Positions 25,484 to 34,548 are shown, counted from the first letter of the stretch. The stretch: 64,000 nucleotides of DNA from a bacterium (GCA_004562765.1 SFRL01000007.1:29790-93789), one strand, 5' to 3'. The notes: generated by a model not told the origin, from the sequence alone. Numbers and translations are program-made.

Positions 25484-26965
25484 CTATACGCACATTTCGC
25501 CCAGATAATAAAAGCCCTTACATTCTACCAGCTTCACATCCACGATCCTTCCGATCAGTGATTCATCCGCGTGCGGAGTTTCGCCGGATACCCCATCCGA
25601 AAAGCATGAGAAATGAACGACCGAATTGTTGGACAGCCGTCCGGTTAAAAGTGTGCTGTCATGCTCATTGACCTGCTCTACCAGCACCGGAAGAGTGGCA
25701 CCCTCCAGCTCCTTTGCCTTCTCGGATGCGATCTTCTGAACTTCTTTTAAGAGCAGATCAAAGTTCTCCTTCACTTCTTCCTCCGGAACCTGATCTTCCA
25801 TTTCCGCCGCAGGTGTTCCGGAGCGTTTGGAATAAATAAACGTAAATGCACTGTCATAGCGCACTTTTTGTACTACATCCAGTGTCTCCAAAAAGTCTTC
25901 CCTGGTCTCGCCGGGAAATCCTACGATGATATCTGTTGTGATAGCAATGTCCGGGATAGCCGCCCGCAGTTTTTCCACAAGTGCCAGATACTGCTCCTTA
26001 TCATAATGACGGTTCATCTTCTTTAAGATACGGCTGCTTCCGGACTGCAGCGGCAGATGCATATGCTTACAGATCTTTTTTGACTGTGCCATGACCCGGA
26101 TCAGTTCATCGGAGAGATCCTTCGGATGTGAGGTCATAAAACGGATGCGCTCCAAACCGTCAATTTTTTCAATTTCCTGCAACAGTTCAGCGAATGTTAT
26201 CGGCTGCTCCAGATTTTTGCCATAGGAATTGACATTCTGTCCCAGCAGCATCACTTCCACAACACCGTCGGCAACCAGCCGTTCGATCTCACGGATAATA
26301 TCTTTCGGTTCACGGCTTCGCTCACGCCCGCGCACGTAGGGAACAATACAATAGCTGCAGAAATTGTTGCAGCCGAACATGATATTGACACCGGATTTGA
26401 ATCTGTATTTCCGCTCCACGGGGAGATCCTCCACGATCTCTGTCGTATCCTCCCAGATGTCGACAACAAGCTGCTTTTCTGTCAGCGCGCGCACCACAAG
26501 TTCCGCAAATTTAAAAATATTGTGTGTGCCGAAGATCAGATTCACAAAGCGGTAATCCTTCTTTAACCGCTCGACCACATGCGCCTCCTGCATCATACAG
26601 CCGCATAGTGCGATCATCATCTCCGGGTTCTTTTTCTTGTAATTGCCCAGTGTTCCGAGCCTTCCGTACACTTTATTGTTTGCGTTTTCCCGCACCGTGC
26701 ACGTATTGTAGATCACAAAATCCGCTTCCTCCGTATCGACCTGCACATATCCGATCGTATCCAGAATACCGCGCAGCTTCTCGGAATCTCTGGCATTCAT
26801 CTGACACCCGAACGTTTCTACATGAGCTGTCAGTTTTCGTCCGCAGGCTTTTTCGCGTTCTTTGATCAGACGCTTTGCCAGATCCATATAATAAAACTGG
26901 CGCTGCGGCTCCATCACCGGAGCCCCTGCATCCATACTAATTTGCGTGTTTCTCGTTTTTTCCAT
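25484..26965 (-). CDS. miaB: tRNA-2-methylthio-N6-dimethylallyladenosine synthase MiaB
   Basis: A 493-residue radical-SAM methylthiotransferase acting on i6A37 of tRNA. The N-terminal cluster cysteines are in VETFGCQMNARDSEKLRG (C54), the CTVRE motif and CGCMMQE. The radical-SAM motif CNNFCSYC is near residue 199. A TRAM domain is C-terminal. It is longer than E. coli MiaB because of a 45-residue N-terminal extension beginning MEKTRNTQISMDAG. It overlaps the DUF896 gene upstream by 29 bases. Confidence 0.97.
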   Translation of the reverse strand: MEKTRNTQISMDAGAPVMEPQRQFYYMDLAKRLIKEREKACGRKLTAHVETFGCQMNARDSEKLRGILDTIGYVQVDTEEADFVIYNTCTVRENANNKVYGRLGTLGNYKKKNPEMMIALCGCMMQEAHVVERLKKDYRFVNLIFGTHNIFKFAELVVRALTEKQLVVDIWEDTTEIVEDLPVERKYRFKSGVNIMFGCNNFCSYCIVPYVRGRERSREPKDIIREIERLVADGVVEVMLLGQNVNSYGKNLEQPITFAELLQEIEKIDGLERIRFMTSHPKDLSDELIRVMAQSKKICKHMHLPLQSGSSRILKKMNRHYDKEQYLALVEKLRAAIPDIAITTDIIVGFPGETREDFLETLDVVQKVRYDSAFTFIYSKRSGTPAAEMEDQVPEEEVKENFDLLLKEVQKIASEKAKELEGATLPVLVEQVNEHDSTLLTGRLSNNSVVHFSCFSDGVSGETPHADESLIGRIVDVKLVECKGFYYLGEMCV

Positions 26966-27164
26966 ATTTTTCTCCTAAATTTTCAATTGTTCCGTCTTTA
27001 TTTATCATGTCAATATTGTTTAACTGTCCTCTGATATTGGCACGTATCGCAGCCAGATACTCTGCCCGCAGCTTTGCCTGCTCTTCTTTTTCAGCCGCAG
27101 TCAGACCTTCTGCCTGTGATTTATGATACAGCTCGTTGATACGGGCGATCCTGCTTTCATTCAT
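26937..27164 (-). CDS. ynzC: DUF896 (YnzC-like) protein
   Basis: A 75-residue helical protein of the YnzC family: MNESRIARINELYHKSQAEG, then AEKEEQAKLRAEYLAAIRAN near residue 25. In Bacillus the related YneA-operon protein YnzC is of unclear function, perhaps linked to the SOS response. AAGGAG eight bases before the ATG sets the start; the upstream in-frame stretch to 27290 is promoter sequence. The end overlaps miaB by 29 bases, so miaB is probably translated with it. Confidence 0.85.
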   Translation of the reverse strand: MNESRIARINELYHKSQAEGLTAAEKEEQAKLRAEYLAAIRANIRGQLNNIDMINKDGTIENLGEKYGKNEKHAN

Positions 27165-27222
27165 TGCTCTGCTCCTTCTTACGTTTATCGCATTTACCTT
27201 ACGGAAAATATAATCATTTTGT

Positions 27223-27251
27223 ATCATACCACAACAAAAGCCCGCACGCAA
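27223..27251 (-). promoter_or_regulatory. Sigma-A promoter for ynzC-miaB
   Basis: On the minus strand TTGCGT (27251-27246), a 17-base spacer and TATGAT (27228-27223) point toward ynzC. Confidence 0.75.
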
Positions 27252-27290
27252 TTCAAGATTACATGCAGTCATCGGAAATCGGCAACCCAC

Positions 27291-27319
27291 TTGACTTCAA
27301 ATGTTGATTCCGATAATCT
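27291..27319 (+). promoter_or_regulatory. Sigma-A promoter for apbE
   Basis: TTGACT at 27291-27296, a 17-base spacer and TAATCT at 27314-27319 lie 33 bases before the apbE start. Divergent from the ynzC promoter. Confidence 0.75.
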
Positions 27320-27352
27320 AGAGATATCAATTATTTTTGTGAGGTATTTCCC

Positions 27353-28348
27353 ATGAATCAGATCAATCACGACAAACGAAAAAAGATCATGCTGGCACTC
27401 ATCCTTGCAACAATTATTGTAATCATTACCTTTGTTTACAATAATTACATCAAGGATCCGGAACCGCTCGCAAAGAACGGCTTCTATTTCAACACCGTCA
27501 TCGCGATCCAGTTAAATGACACGATCGATGAAGCTCTGATCGATGACTGTTTCGCACTGGCCGACACCTATGAACATTATTTCAGCCGCACACTGGAAGA
27601 CAGTGATATCTACCGGATCAATCATGCAGGCGGATCGCCCGTTGAAGTGCACGACGAAACGGCGGAACTGATCCGGGCCGGTATCAAATACGGCGAATTG
27701 AGCAACGGTGTCTTTGATATCACCATCGGAGCGCTCACGGATCTGTGGGATATCCCAAACAATACAGGCGTGATTCCCGATCAGGAAGCGATCAAAAAAG
27801 CGATTGATACAGTCGATTATACGCAGATCGTCCTGGACGGAAACACCGTCACCCTGAAAGATCCGAATGCAAAACTGGATCTCGGCGGTATCGCTAAGGG
27901 CTTTGCGGCAGACGAGATGAAAAAATATCTGAATGCCCACGGCGCGCGTGAAGGATTTATCAATCTCGGCGGCAATGTACTGACACTCGGTGAAAAATCA
28001 GACGGTTCATCCTACCGCATCGGTATCCGCAAGCCCTTCAGCGAGGAAGGCGAGACGATCACCGCGGTGGAGGTCAAAGATCAAAGTATCGTGACATCCG
28101 GACGCTATGAGCGCTATTTCGAGAAGGACGGACACATCTATCATCACATTCTCGATCCCTTTACCGGGTATCCCTATGACAATGACCTGAATGGTGTCAC
28201 GATCCTGTCCGACTCTTCCATGGAAGGTGATGCCCTGAGCACGATCTGCTTTGCGCTCGGCATGGAAAAAGGCATGGAATTCATTCAATCCATGCCCAAT
28301 GTGAATGCTGTTTTTATTGATACGGATAATTTCTATTTTTGTTCATAG
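27353..28348 (+). CDS. apbE: FAD:protein FMN transferase
   Basis: A 331-residue ApbE that covalently attaches FMN to a Ser/Thr of target proteins outside the membrane. A membrane anchor covers residues 12-30 (no lipobox). Family motifs are KLDLGGIAKGFAADEMKKYL near residue 175, INLGGNVLTLG near 202, the TSGRYERYF segment near 243, and the metal-site aspartate in SMEGDALSTICFALG near 297. Likely targets in this window are RnfG and RnfD, which carry SGAT/TGAT flavinylation sites. GAGG precedes the ATG. Its end overlaps the convergent PAS-like gene by 16 bases. Confidence 0.93.
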   Translation: MNQINHDKRKKIMLALILATIIVIITFVYNNYIKDPEPLAKNGFYFNTVIAIQLNDTIDEALIDDCFALADTYEHYFSRTLEDSDIYRINHAGGSPVEVHDETAELIRAGIKYGELSNGVFDITIGALTDLWDIPNNTGVIPDQEAIKKAIDTVDYTQIVLDGNTVTLKDPNAKLDLGGIAKGFAADEMKKYLNAHGAREGFINLGGNVLTLGEKSDGSSYRIGIRKPFSEEGETITAVEVKDQSIVTSGRYERYFEKDGHIYHHILDPFTGYPYDNDLNGVTILSDSSMEGDALSTICFALGMEKGMEFIQSMPNVNAVFIDTDNFYFCS

Positions 28349-28794
28349 CGCTTCTCATTAATGCCATCCAATACGCGGTTGAGGCAGATATGCATCACGT
28401 CCCCTGACTCACTTTCTATGCGTATCACATGCGCAGATACCCAGTGATATTGCCCCTGTTTGTCTTTCTGATAGATCTCCGCATATACTTCCGTCTTTCC
28501 CTGCTGAAAACTGCGTATTAAATGTTCTCTGGAAAAACATTCAAAGAAAAGCTGCTGGTAATTCGGATGAATATTATCCATATTGTCATCGATCAGATCA
28601 TCGTAGCAGCCGGTGGCAGTGATCTCATTACACAGAAATCCATCATCACGTATCATGGTATATGTATTTTTTGACAGATTTGCAAGCACGATCATCGGAA
28701 ATACCTGTGATACTGCTTTTGTGATGTTCAGAAAATCCATATACGGTATTTCGAATTTTTCACTCAGAATTTTTGTCATTTCCCCATAAGTCAT
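28333..28794 (-). CDS. PAS-like sensor domain protein, single domain
   Basis: A 153-residue soluble protein. The stretch IVLANLSKNTYTMIRDDGFLC and the later GKTEVYAEIYQKDKQGQYHWVSAHVIRIES resemble the core strands of a PAS/PAS-fold domain as seen before GGDEF domains in Lachnospiraceae, but no output domain follows. It could be a stand-alone ligand sensor or an anti-regulator. AGGAGG precedes the ATG. Its 3' end overlaps apbE tail to tail. PAS assignment is by eye and moderate. Confidence 0.6.
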   Translation of the reverse strand: MTYGEMTKILSEKFEIPYMDFLNITKAVSQVFPMIVLANLSKNTYTMIRDDGFLCNEITATGCYDDLIDDNMDNIHPNYQQLFFECFSREHLIRSFQQGKTEVYAEIYQKDKQGQYHWVSAHVIRIESESGDVMHICLNRVLDGINEKRYEQK

Positions 28795-28838
28795 ACAGAT
28801 ACCTCCTGGTCTTTATTCTGTCAGCATCTCGCTCTGAT

Positions 28839-28856
28839 CATATACTTTCGTATATG
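28839..28856. other. Perfect CATATAC-TTTC-GTATATG inverted repeat
   Basis: A seven-bp perfect hairpin, which on the minus strand has a GAAA tetraloop. It lies 45 bases upstream of the PAS-like gene, either within its promoter/leader or as an operator. No T run follows, so it is not an obvious terminator. Confidence 0.5.
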
Positions 28857-28890
28857 TATATTTTATCATACAAACGCATATTTTTCCACT

Positions 28891-28922
28891 AAAAACGACT
28901 GCATCATTTGATGCAGCCGTAA
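28891..28922 (-). terminator. Terminator after the phosphofructokinase gene
   Basis: On the minus strand GGCTGCATCA, loop AA, TGATGCAG, then TCGTTTTT, starting six bases after the stop codon at 28928. Confidence 0.8.
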
Positions 28923-28927
28923 ATTTT

Positions 28928-30157
28928 TTATCGCATATCAATCCGCAGATGTCTGGGCAATCCGTCTACCATCATCGGTGAAAGCTCTGCCTGGATCAGC
29001 GGCCGGATATAATGGATCAGTTCATCCGTCACATAGGTACCGTCATTCGAGATCCACTCCAGCGGTACCTTCTTCTCGATATTCGCAATTTTGTGAACAT
29101 CCTGACAGCTTGTTGTACAGATATAGGGATCCTCTGAGATACGGTCAAGCACGATCACCTTTCCTGTCTCACCTTCAAAAGCAGCCTTGACAGCCGCTCC
29201 GCCAACCTGAAATGCCTCGGTAATATCTACGCGCGAGGTCATATGCGCGGCACATCGCTGCAGCGTAGACAGCTCGATCGCACGGGTCTTTACTCACAGC
29301 TCTTCTCCAATCTTGTCTGCCAGAAATTTTGCAGTTCCCTGCAGCTGTTTGTGTCCGAATGCATCCACATACTCCAGATGATCCTTTAATTCAAACACAT
29401 AACGCCCGTCTGCCATTTTTATACCCTCAGACACTGCGATCACAATGGAACTCTGCTTCTCTGACAACTCCTTTACCTTTTTCATGAAATGATCGATATC
29501 AAAGGGAACCTCCGGTAAAAAGATCATGTCAACACCCTCGCAGTCTTCACCTTCTGCAAGTGCACTGGCCGCCGTCAGCCAGCCGGCATTCCGTCCCATG
29601 ATCTCAACGATCGTGATCGTGGGGTAATCATAGACCAGCCCATCACGGATGATCTCCTTTGTAACTGCCGCAATATATTTTGCCGCACTGCCGTAACCCG
29701 GCGTATGATCCGTCATGGCAAGATCATTGTCGATGGTTTTTGGAACACCCATAAACTTGATCTCACTGCTGCGCAGGATCGCATAATCTGAAAGTTTTTT
29801 GATCGTATCCATGGAGTCATTGCCACCGATATAAAAGAATGCTTCTATATTCAGTTCCTCTAAGATCTCAAAGATCTGATCATAAACTTCCGTGTTGTCT
29901 TTGATCTCCGGCAGCTTATAGCGGCAGGAACCCAAAAATGACGACGGCGTACGTTTTAAAAGATCAATATCCAGATCCGACTTGATATGCTCCGAAAGAT
30001 CCACATATTGTCGATCTAAAAGTCCTTTTACACCGTGAAGCATGCCATACACTTTACCGGCTCCACGATCCTTTGCCGTCTTATATACCCCTACCAGACT
30101 GGAATTGATCACGGAGGTCGGTCCTCCGGATTGTCCTACAATTACATTACCTCTCAT
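28928..30157 (-). pseudogene. Diphosphate-type 6-phosphofructokinase with in-frame TGA
   Basis: The full frame is 410 codons, the normal size for a PPi-dependent PFK, which phosphorylates fructose 6-phosphate reversibly. GQSGGPTSVINSSLVG (near residue 7), FFYIGGNDSMDTIKKL near 105 and MGVPKTIDNDLAM near 135 (PKTIDND marks the PPi type rather than the PGTIDND of ATP enzymes) are intact. Codon 288 (29296-29294) is TGA in the same frame, between GEEL and VKTRAIELSTLQRCA. Relatives have Gly there, so GGA to TGA is the simplest change. Downstream sequence stays conserved. Start chosen at 30157 by AAGGAGAGG. A sequencing error is possible. Confidence 0.85.
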
Positions 30158-30171
30158 AATACCTCTCCTTT

Positions 30172-30224
30172 CAACTGACATGTTAGTCGTTTCTTCTATA
30201 TTGTACCACCTAACATGTCAGTTG
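30172..30224 (-). promoter_or_regulatory. PFK promoter with paired inverted operators
   Basis: CAACTGACATGTTAG (30172-30186) and its exact reverse complement CTAACATGTCAGTTG (30210-30224) flank a minus-strand promoter: GTGACA, 17-base spacer, TACAAT. Each 12-bp core (CTGACATGTTAG) is itself nearly palindromic, so the two may be separate operator sites with centres 35 bases apart. One covers the spacer, the other lies downstream of the start site. Confidence 0.7.
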
Positions 30225-30235
30225 TCACGCTTTTT

Positions 30236-31378
30236 TCAGCTAATGCAACGAAGTATTTCCGTATATGCCAGAAGGAACGGTCCCACGCCCTTGGCATCAT
30301 CACTCACCACCGGTTCTGACATGTAATAATCAAAGGTTCCGCTTCGCATCTGCTTTCCTCCGAGACCGGCAACCAGACAGATTCCGCCTAAATGGAGTTC
30401 CCCGTTTTCATCTGTGGACAGATATTTATCGCAAATGCCGTGAAATGCTTTCTCGCCGTAAACGCGGTATTCCTCCGGCAAAAAGCCGAGGCGTACACCC
30501 TTGAGCAATGCATATGCCATGATGGAACTGCCGCTGGTCTCCAGATAATTTTTCTCCATACCACCCAGATTCACGACCTGATACCACATACCGCTCGGAT
30601 CCTGATACCGCAGCATGGCATCGATCAGCTCACGGAATACCAGTTTCAGGTTTTCGTAAGGTTCCCCACAAGACGGGTCTGCCTTATCCAATGTATCCAG
30701 CAATGCCATTGCATACCAGCCCAGCGCCCGCAGCCAGAAATTCTGGCTGAGTCCGGTCACCTGATCGCACCAGAACATCTCGCGGGATGAATCATAAGCA
30801 TGAAAATAAAGACCCGTTTTCGGATCGCGCATATATTTCACAACCGTTTCAAACTGGCTGAAAATGTCATCGTAGTTCTTTTTATCGTGAAACCGCGTCT
30901 CGTATTCCATGTAAAACGGCTGACACATGTACAATCCGTCAAGCCATACCTGATTCGGATAGATCTTTTTATGCCAGAAATTGCCTTCCTTTGTCCGGGG
31001 CATCTGCTCGATCTGGCTGTAGATCAGATCGATCGCCTTTCGATATTTCTCTTTTCCGGTCAGATCATACAGTTCGAACAGTGTTTTTCCCGCATTGATA
31101 TTATCAATATTCAGTTCCTGCACATCGTAACCCTCGATCGTACCGTCTTCATGTACCTTACAGTCAATAAAAGCATCCGCAAACTGCAGATATTTTTCGT
31201 CTTTTTTGATGGCGTACATTTCCAAAATTGCCTTGATCATACATCCGTCTATATAATTCCAGTTGGACTTCAAGCCCTGCATGATCTTTTCCAGATTCCA
31301 GACCGGACGCTCCGGTGTACTTTTCTCCATCAATTCCTCAATATATCGTTCTATCAGATCCATTTTCTTCTGGTCCAT
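30236..31378 (-). CDS. GH105 unsaturated rhamnogalacturonyl hydrolase
   Basis: A 380-residue alpha/alpha-barrel glycoside hydrolase of the GH88/GH105 group (YteR/YesR type) that removes unsaturated galacturonyl residues from rhamnogalacturonan or pectin oligomers by hydration. The catalytic Asp segment is NQVWLDGLYMCQPFYMEYET near residue 140. GWYAMALLDTLDK near 220 and LHLGGICLVAGLGGKQ near 345 are also typical. There is no signal peptide, so it acts in the cytosol on imported oligomers. It is the last gene of the pectin operon, with YesL four bases upstream. Confidence 0.9.
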   Translation of the reverse strand: MDQKKMDLIERYIEELMEKSTPERPVWNLEKIMQGLKSNWNYIDGCMIKAILEMYAIKKDEKYLQFADAFIDCKVHEDGTIEGYDVQELNIDNINAGKTLFELYDLTGKEKYRKAIDLIYSQIEQMPRTKEGNFWHKKIYPNQVWLDGLYMCQPFYMEYETRFHDKKNYDDIFSQFETVVKYMRDPKTGLYFHAYDSSREMFWCDQVTGLSQNFWLRALGWYAMALLDTLDKADPSCGEPYENLKLVFRELIDAMLRYQDPSGMWYQVVNLGGMEKNYLETSGSSIMAYALLKGVRLGFLPEEYRVYGEKAFHGICDKYLSTDENGELHLGGICLVAGLGGKQMRSGTFDYYMSEPVVSDDAKGVGPFLLAYTEILRCIS

Positions 31379-31381
31379 CGC

Positions 31382-32062
31382 TCAATGATCCTCCTTTTGC
31401 GGCTGCTCAGCCCGTTGTTCTTCTATCTCATCTTCTATCTCATCTTCATCCTTGGGCAGGTAAGGTTCAAAGACGCGATTATAATATGCCGTAAAAAAAT
31501 AAGCAATAAAGCCGGCTCCAAACATGATCGTAAGATAATTCACCAAGCCGACGGTCGTGTTTGCCCATACGACAACCACAACCAGTATGGCCATTTGCAA
31601 GGTTGCCTTCCAATTCCGTATCGCGAGGAAAAAAGAATACCTGATCGTGTCTTTGACCCGATTGACAAACTTGCTCTGCACACCAAACACATACAGCAGC
31701 GTCAAGAAATACGGGATTGCCAAAACGCAGGCTGCGACCTTCATGAAGGTCCCGTAGCTGTTTCGCGCCTGATTTCCCAGGATCATATCCGCCGCCAATA
31801 TGCCACCCGCGATGAAATAAATAAAAAACAGCGCAGTCGCCTGCTTAAAGTTTTCCCGAAAGGACGTCCAAAAATTGGACCACGGATATCCATCATGATG
31901 ATGCAGCTTCATGCAGCTATACATTAACGCAGTTGTAGATGCTCCGATCGTAAAAACCGGAAGCGAAAACAACATCCACATAAAATTCAGGATAATGATC
32001 TCTCCGATCGTATTGATTGCCTGAAAAACAGGATTGTCATAATGAAAGAAACGTTTCAGCAT
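31382..32062 (-). CDS. yesL: YesL family (DUF624) membrane protein
   Basis: A 226-residue protein with five to six membrane helices. The family start LKRFFHYDNPVFQAINTIGE and the His-containing CMKLHHHDGYPWSNFWTSFRENF near residue 50 match YesL. In Bacillus yesL heads the rhamnogalacturonan locus yesLMNOPQRST; its function is unknown, possibly an accessory to the YesOPQ importer. The acidic tail is cytosolic. Here it lies between the TIM-barrel gene and GH105. Confidence 0.9.
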   Translation of the reverse strand: MLKRFFHYDNPVFQAINTIGEIIILNFMWMLFSLPVFTIGASTTALMYSCMKLHHHDGYPWSNFWTSFRENFKQATALFFIYFIAGGILAADMILGNQARNSYGTFMKVAACVLAIPYFLTLLYVFGVQSKFVNRVKDTIRYSFFLAIRNWKATLQMAILVVVVVWANTTVGLVNYLTIMFGAGFIAYFFTAYYNRVFEPYLPKDEDEIEDEIEEQRAEQPQKEDH

Positions 32063-32098
32063 ATTTTTTCCTCTTCATTTTGTGTATTTGTAATAGTT

Positions 32099-32941
32099 CT
32101 ATATCTCACAGGCATCCCACAGATTTTGTATGCAGGTTCTGGCTGCAACAGCATTTTCCGGCAGGGTGTTTTCCAGCGTCACATGAATATAAGGCTTTTT
32201 CTGTTTGATAAAACGAATGATCTCGCTGTAATCCATCTCTCCGGTACCCGCTGCGACAGACACCAGTTCACCGTCACGCACAATAAAATCCTTGATATGG
32301 ATCACTGCCATATCATCCCCCAGCAGTTCAATGGCCTCGCGGATGATCTCATCGCGCCGATCGTAATTACTGATGTCCAACAGATTGACCGGATCAAAGA
32401 TGATCTGCAGATTTGGTGACTGTATCGTATCCAGCACCTCTCTGGCACATTTCGGATTCCAGACGATGTGCTTAAATACCGGTTCGATCGCAAGGATCAC
32501 GCCCATCTGCTGCGCGTACTCCACGACAGGGCGAAGATTTTTTATAAAAATCTGAAGAGCCTCCCCGGAGTGATTGCGTTCTTCATAAGCATATCGCTCA
32601 TTGACTGCACCGGTCTCTGTGCCTACAACACCGGCTCCCAGAAGCGATGCAAACCGCAGGTGTGCCAGATATCTCCTCTGATTTTTTTTCAGGCTCGCCT
32701 CATCCGGTGTTGCCAGATTCAGGTAACAGCCGAGCACTGCCACATCCAGTCCTGTACGGGCAAATAACCGTTTCAGATAGCAGGCAAAGCCCGGGGTCAG
32801 CGCACTGTCATCCACGGAATAATCTTTGATCACCTTGGATAATGCCAGATGTCCGCAGGAGAACCCCTGCGAAGCCGCTATTTCAAGACGTTCTTCCAGC
32901 GGCGCTTCTTTGATATCGTGCAAACGTATTCCAAGCTGCAT
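32099..32941 (-). CDS. Xylose isomerase-like TIM-barrel (sugar isomerase/epimerase)
   Basis: A 280-residue AP_endonuc_2/xylose isomerase-like TIM barrel. Conserved metal-ligand stretches are GVILAIEPVFKHIVWNP near residue 148, LQIIFDPVNLLDISNY near 180 and AVIHIKDFIVRDGE near 215. These enzymes isomerise or epimerise sugars or sugar acids. In a pectin locus lacking KduI within view, it may act on galacturonate, rhamnose or ketouronate intermediates; that is inference. AGGAG precedes the ATG. Confidence 0.8.
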   Translation of the reverse strand: MQLGIRLHDIKEAPLEERLEIAASQGFSCGHLALSKVIKDYSVDDSALTPGFACYLKRLFARTGLDVAVLGCYLNLATPDEASLKKNQRRYLAHLRFASLLGAGVVGTETGAVNERYAYEERNHSGEALQIFIKNLRPVVEYAQQMGVILAIEPVFKHIVWNPKCAREVLDTIQSPNLQIIFDPVNLLDISNYDRRDEIIREAIELLGDDMAVIHIKDFIVRDGELVSVAAGTGEMDYSEIIRFIKQKKPYIHVTLENTLPENAVAARTCIQNLWDACEI

Positions 32942-32988
32942 ATTTTTTCTCCTTTTCGCTCTTGTGCTCCACAGAGCAGATGTCCCTC

Positions 32989-34548
32989 CTAGTCCCGGAT
33001 CAGCCGGTCTACACCGTGCAGGATAAAAGGCTCACCACACTGCCCTTCCATATGGATATTTTCCAGAATCAGTTCCTTTACATTTTCCGCATAGATCCCC
33101 ATCTTCGAACATGCCTCCACGCCGTTTGACATGATCGGAACATCTGACTTTGCCTCTGATGCAAAACTCATGGTGCAGTTCTTCATCTCCAGCTTCTCGA
33201 TCTTGCTCTCGGGCAATCCTGCAAAATAGGCCGCTGCCACATGACAGTTCACGGCATTGATATTTTCAAACAGAAAATGCTTCATCGCCGGCGTGCGCTC
33301 GTCCACTTCATGCCACTCCCTTGACTGTACATATTCCGTTCGTCCATCCGGATCGCAAAAATAAAACGCATTTGCCGTAAAGGGAGTCATGACCTGATCC
33401 ATCTCAATATCCTTAAATACGATCTCATCCAACACGGAATCCCTTCCACGACCGCGTCTGGTCTTGATGCGGAGTCCGCGGTCCGTGTCGTAGAAACGGC
33501 ACTTTTCTACCAACACATCATGTACGCCCGCGCCGATCTCACTGCCGACTGTGACCGCACCATGTCCGTTCTCCATAAGGCACTGGCAGATATGTATACG
33601 CTCTGATGCAACCTTATATTTGCGACCCATGTAGATCTTCCCGGATTTTACAGCGATACAGTCATCACCAAGTGAGAAATGAACGCCGAGGATCTCTACA
33701 TCTCGACAGGATTCCGGATCAAGTCCATCCGTATTCGGGGACACCTGCGGATTTTGAATCGTCTGACCGCAAAACAGCAGTTCCTCGCTGAAATACGGGT
33801 GAATGGTCCATGAAGGGCTGTTGCAGAACAGCAGTCCCTGCACCTTTATCCGCTTGCATCTCTCTAAAAAAAGTAAGCGCGGGCGAAATGCACCGACCAT
33901 TATTTTTTCATTATACCACCAATTATCATGAGTTGCACATCCATTGATCATGCCTTCGCCGTACAGTGTTACATCTGTAACATCAATACCTGTCACAATG
34001 CCGGCAAACATTGGCAGCGGATTTCCCTCCCATGTACCGAGGTTATATTCATCGGTCTCATCATAGCTCTCGATCATGCCGGGAAATTTTGCGAAGCGAT
34101 TCCGATCCGTTTCCGCCAGAAGCTCTGCCCCTTTCGCAAGTTCCAGATTCAGACCGCTTTTCAGAAAAATACTGGTGATCTTATAGGTTCCCTTCGGTAT
34201 CAGGACACGGCTTTTCGGCGGACATGCCATGATCGCAGCCTGGATAAACCCGGTATCATCGCTCACGCCATCACCGACGGCACCAAAATCTTTCACGTTA
34301 AGTGTCACAAATTCTTTTTCTGTGTAAAAGTCTGCCGATCCGATCACGGAACCGCTTTCGTTTTTTATTTCCATATGATATTCCGTATCCGGCTTCAGAC
34401 CGAAAAGGTTCGTAACCACTGTATCTGTTTTTTGAAACAGCATACCGTTTAAAAATACGGAATACGGCATCTTTGTCTGATAGATTCCGCCGTCATCCAA
34501 CGCAAAGCCGGCGCTGCGCGCCGTTTTCATAATCAAGCGAATCTGCAT
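32989..34548 (-). CDS. GH28 polygalacturonase-type hydrolase, cytoplasmic
   Basis: A 519-residue enzyme with an N-terminal fibronectin-like region (residues 1-80) followed by a right-handed beta-helix. GH28 motifs are complete: NTDGLDPESC near residue 270, GDDCIAVKSG near 292, NGHGAVTVGSE near 324 and LRIKTRRGRG near 355, covering the catalytic aspartates, His and the RIK substrate site. It cleaves galacturonic linkages in pectin oligomers. No signal peptide is present, so it likely acts on imported oligomers as an exo-type enzyme. GGAG precedes the ATG. Confidence 0.94.
   Translation of the reverse strand: MQIRLIMKTARSAGFALDDGGIYQTKMPYSVFLNGMLFQKTDTVVTNLFGLKPDTEYHMEIKNESGSVIGSADFYTEKEFVTLNVKDFGAVGDGVSDDTGFIQAAIMACPPKSRVLIPKGTYKITSIFLKSGLNLELAKGAELLAETDRNRFAKFPGMIESYDETDEYNLGTWEGNPLPMFAGIVTGIDVTDVTLYGEGMINGCATHDNWWYNEKIMVGAFRPRLLFLERCKRIKVQGLLFCNSPSWTIHPYFSEELLFCGQTIQNPQVSPNTDGLDPESCRDVEILGVHFSLGDDCIAVKSGKIYMGRKYKVASERIHICQCLMENGHGAVTVGSEIGAGVHDVLVEKCRFYDTDRGLRIKTRRGRGRDSVLDEIVFKDIEMDQVMTPFTANAFYFCDPDGRTEYVQSREWHEVDERTPAMKHFLFENINAVNCHVAAAYFAGLPESKIEKLEMKNCTMSFASEAKSDVPIMSNGVEACSKMGIYAENVKELILENIHMEGQCGEPFILHGVDRLIRD

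Noticed and set aside
29285..29310. Selenocysteine at the PFK TGA
   Set aside because: Relatives have glycine rather than cysteine there, the site is not a redox centre and no clear SECIS-like hairpin was seen right after the codon.
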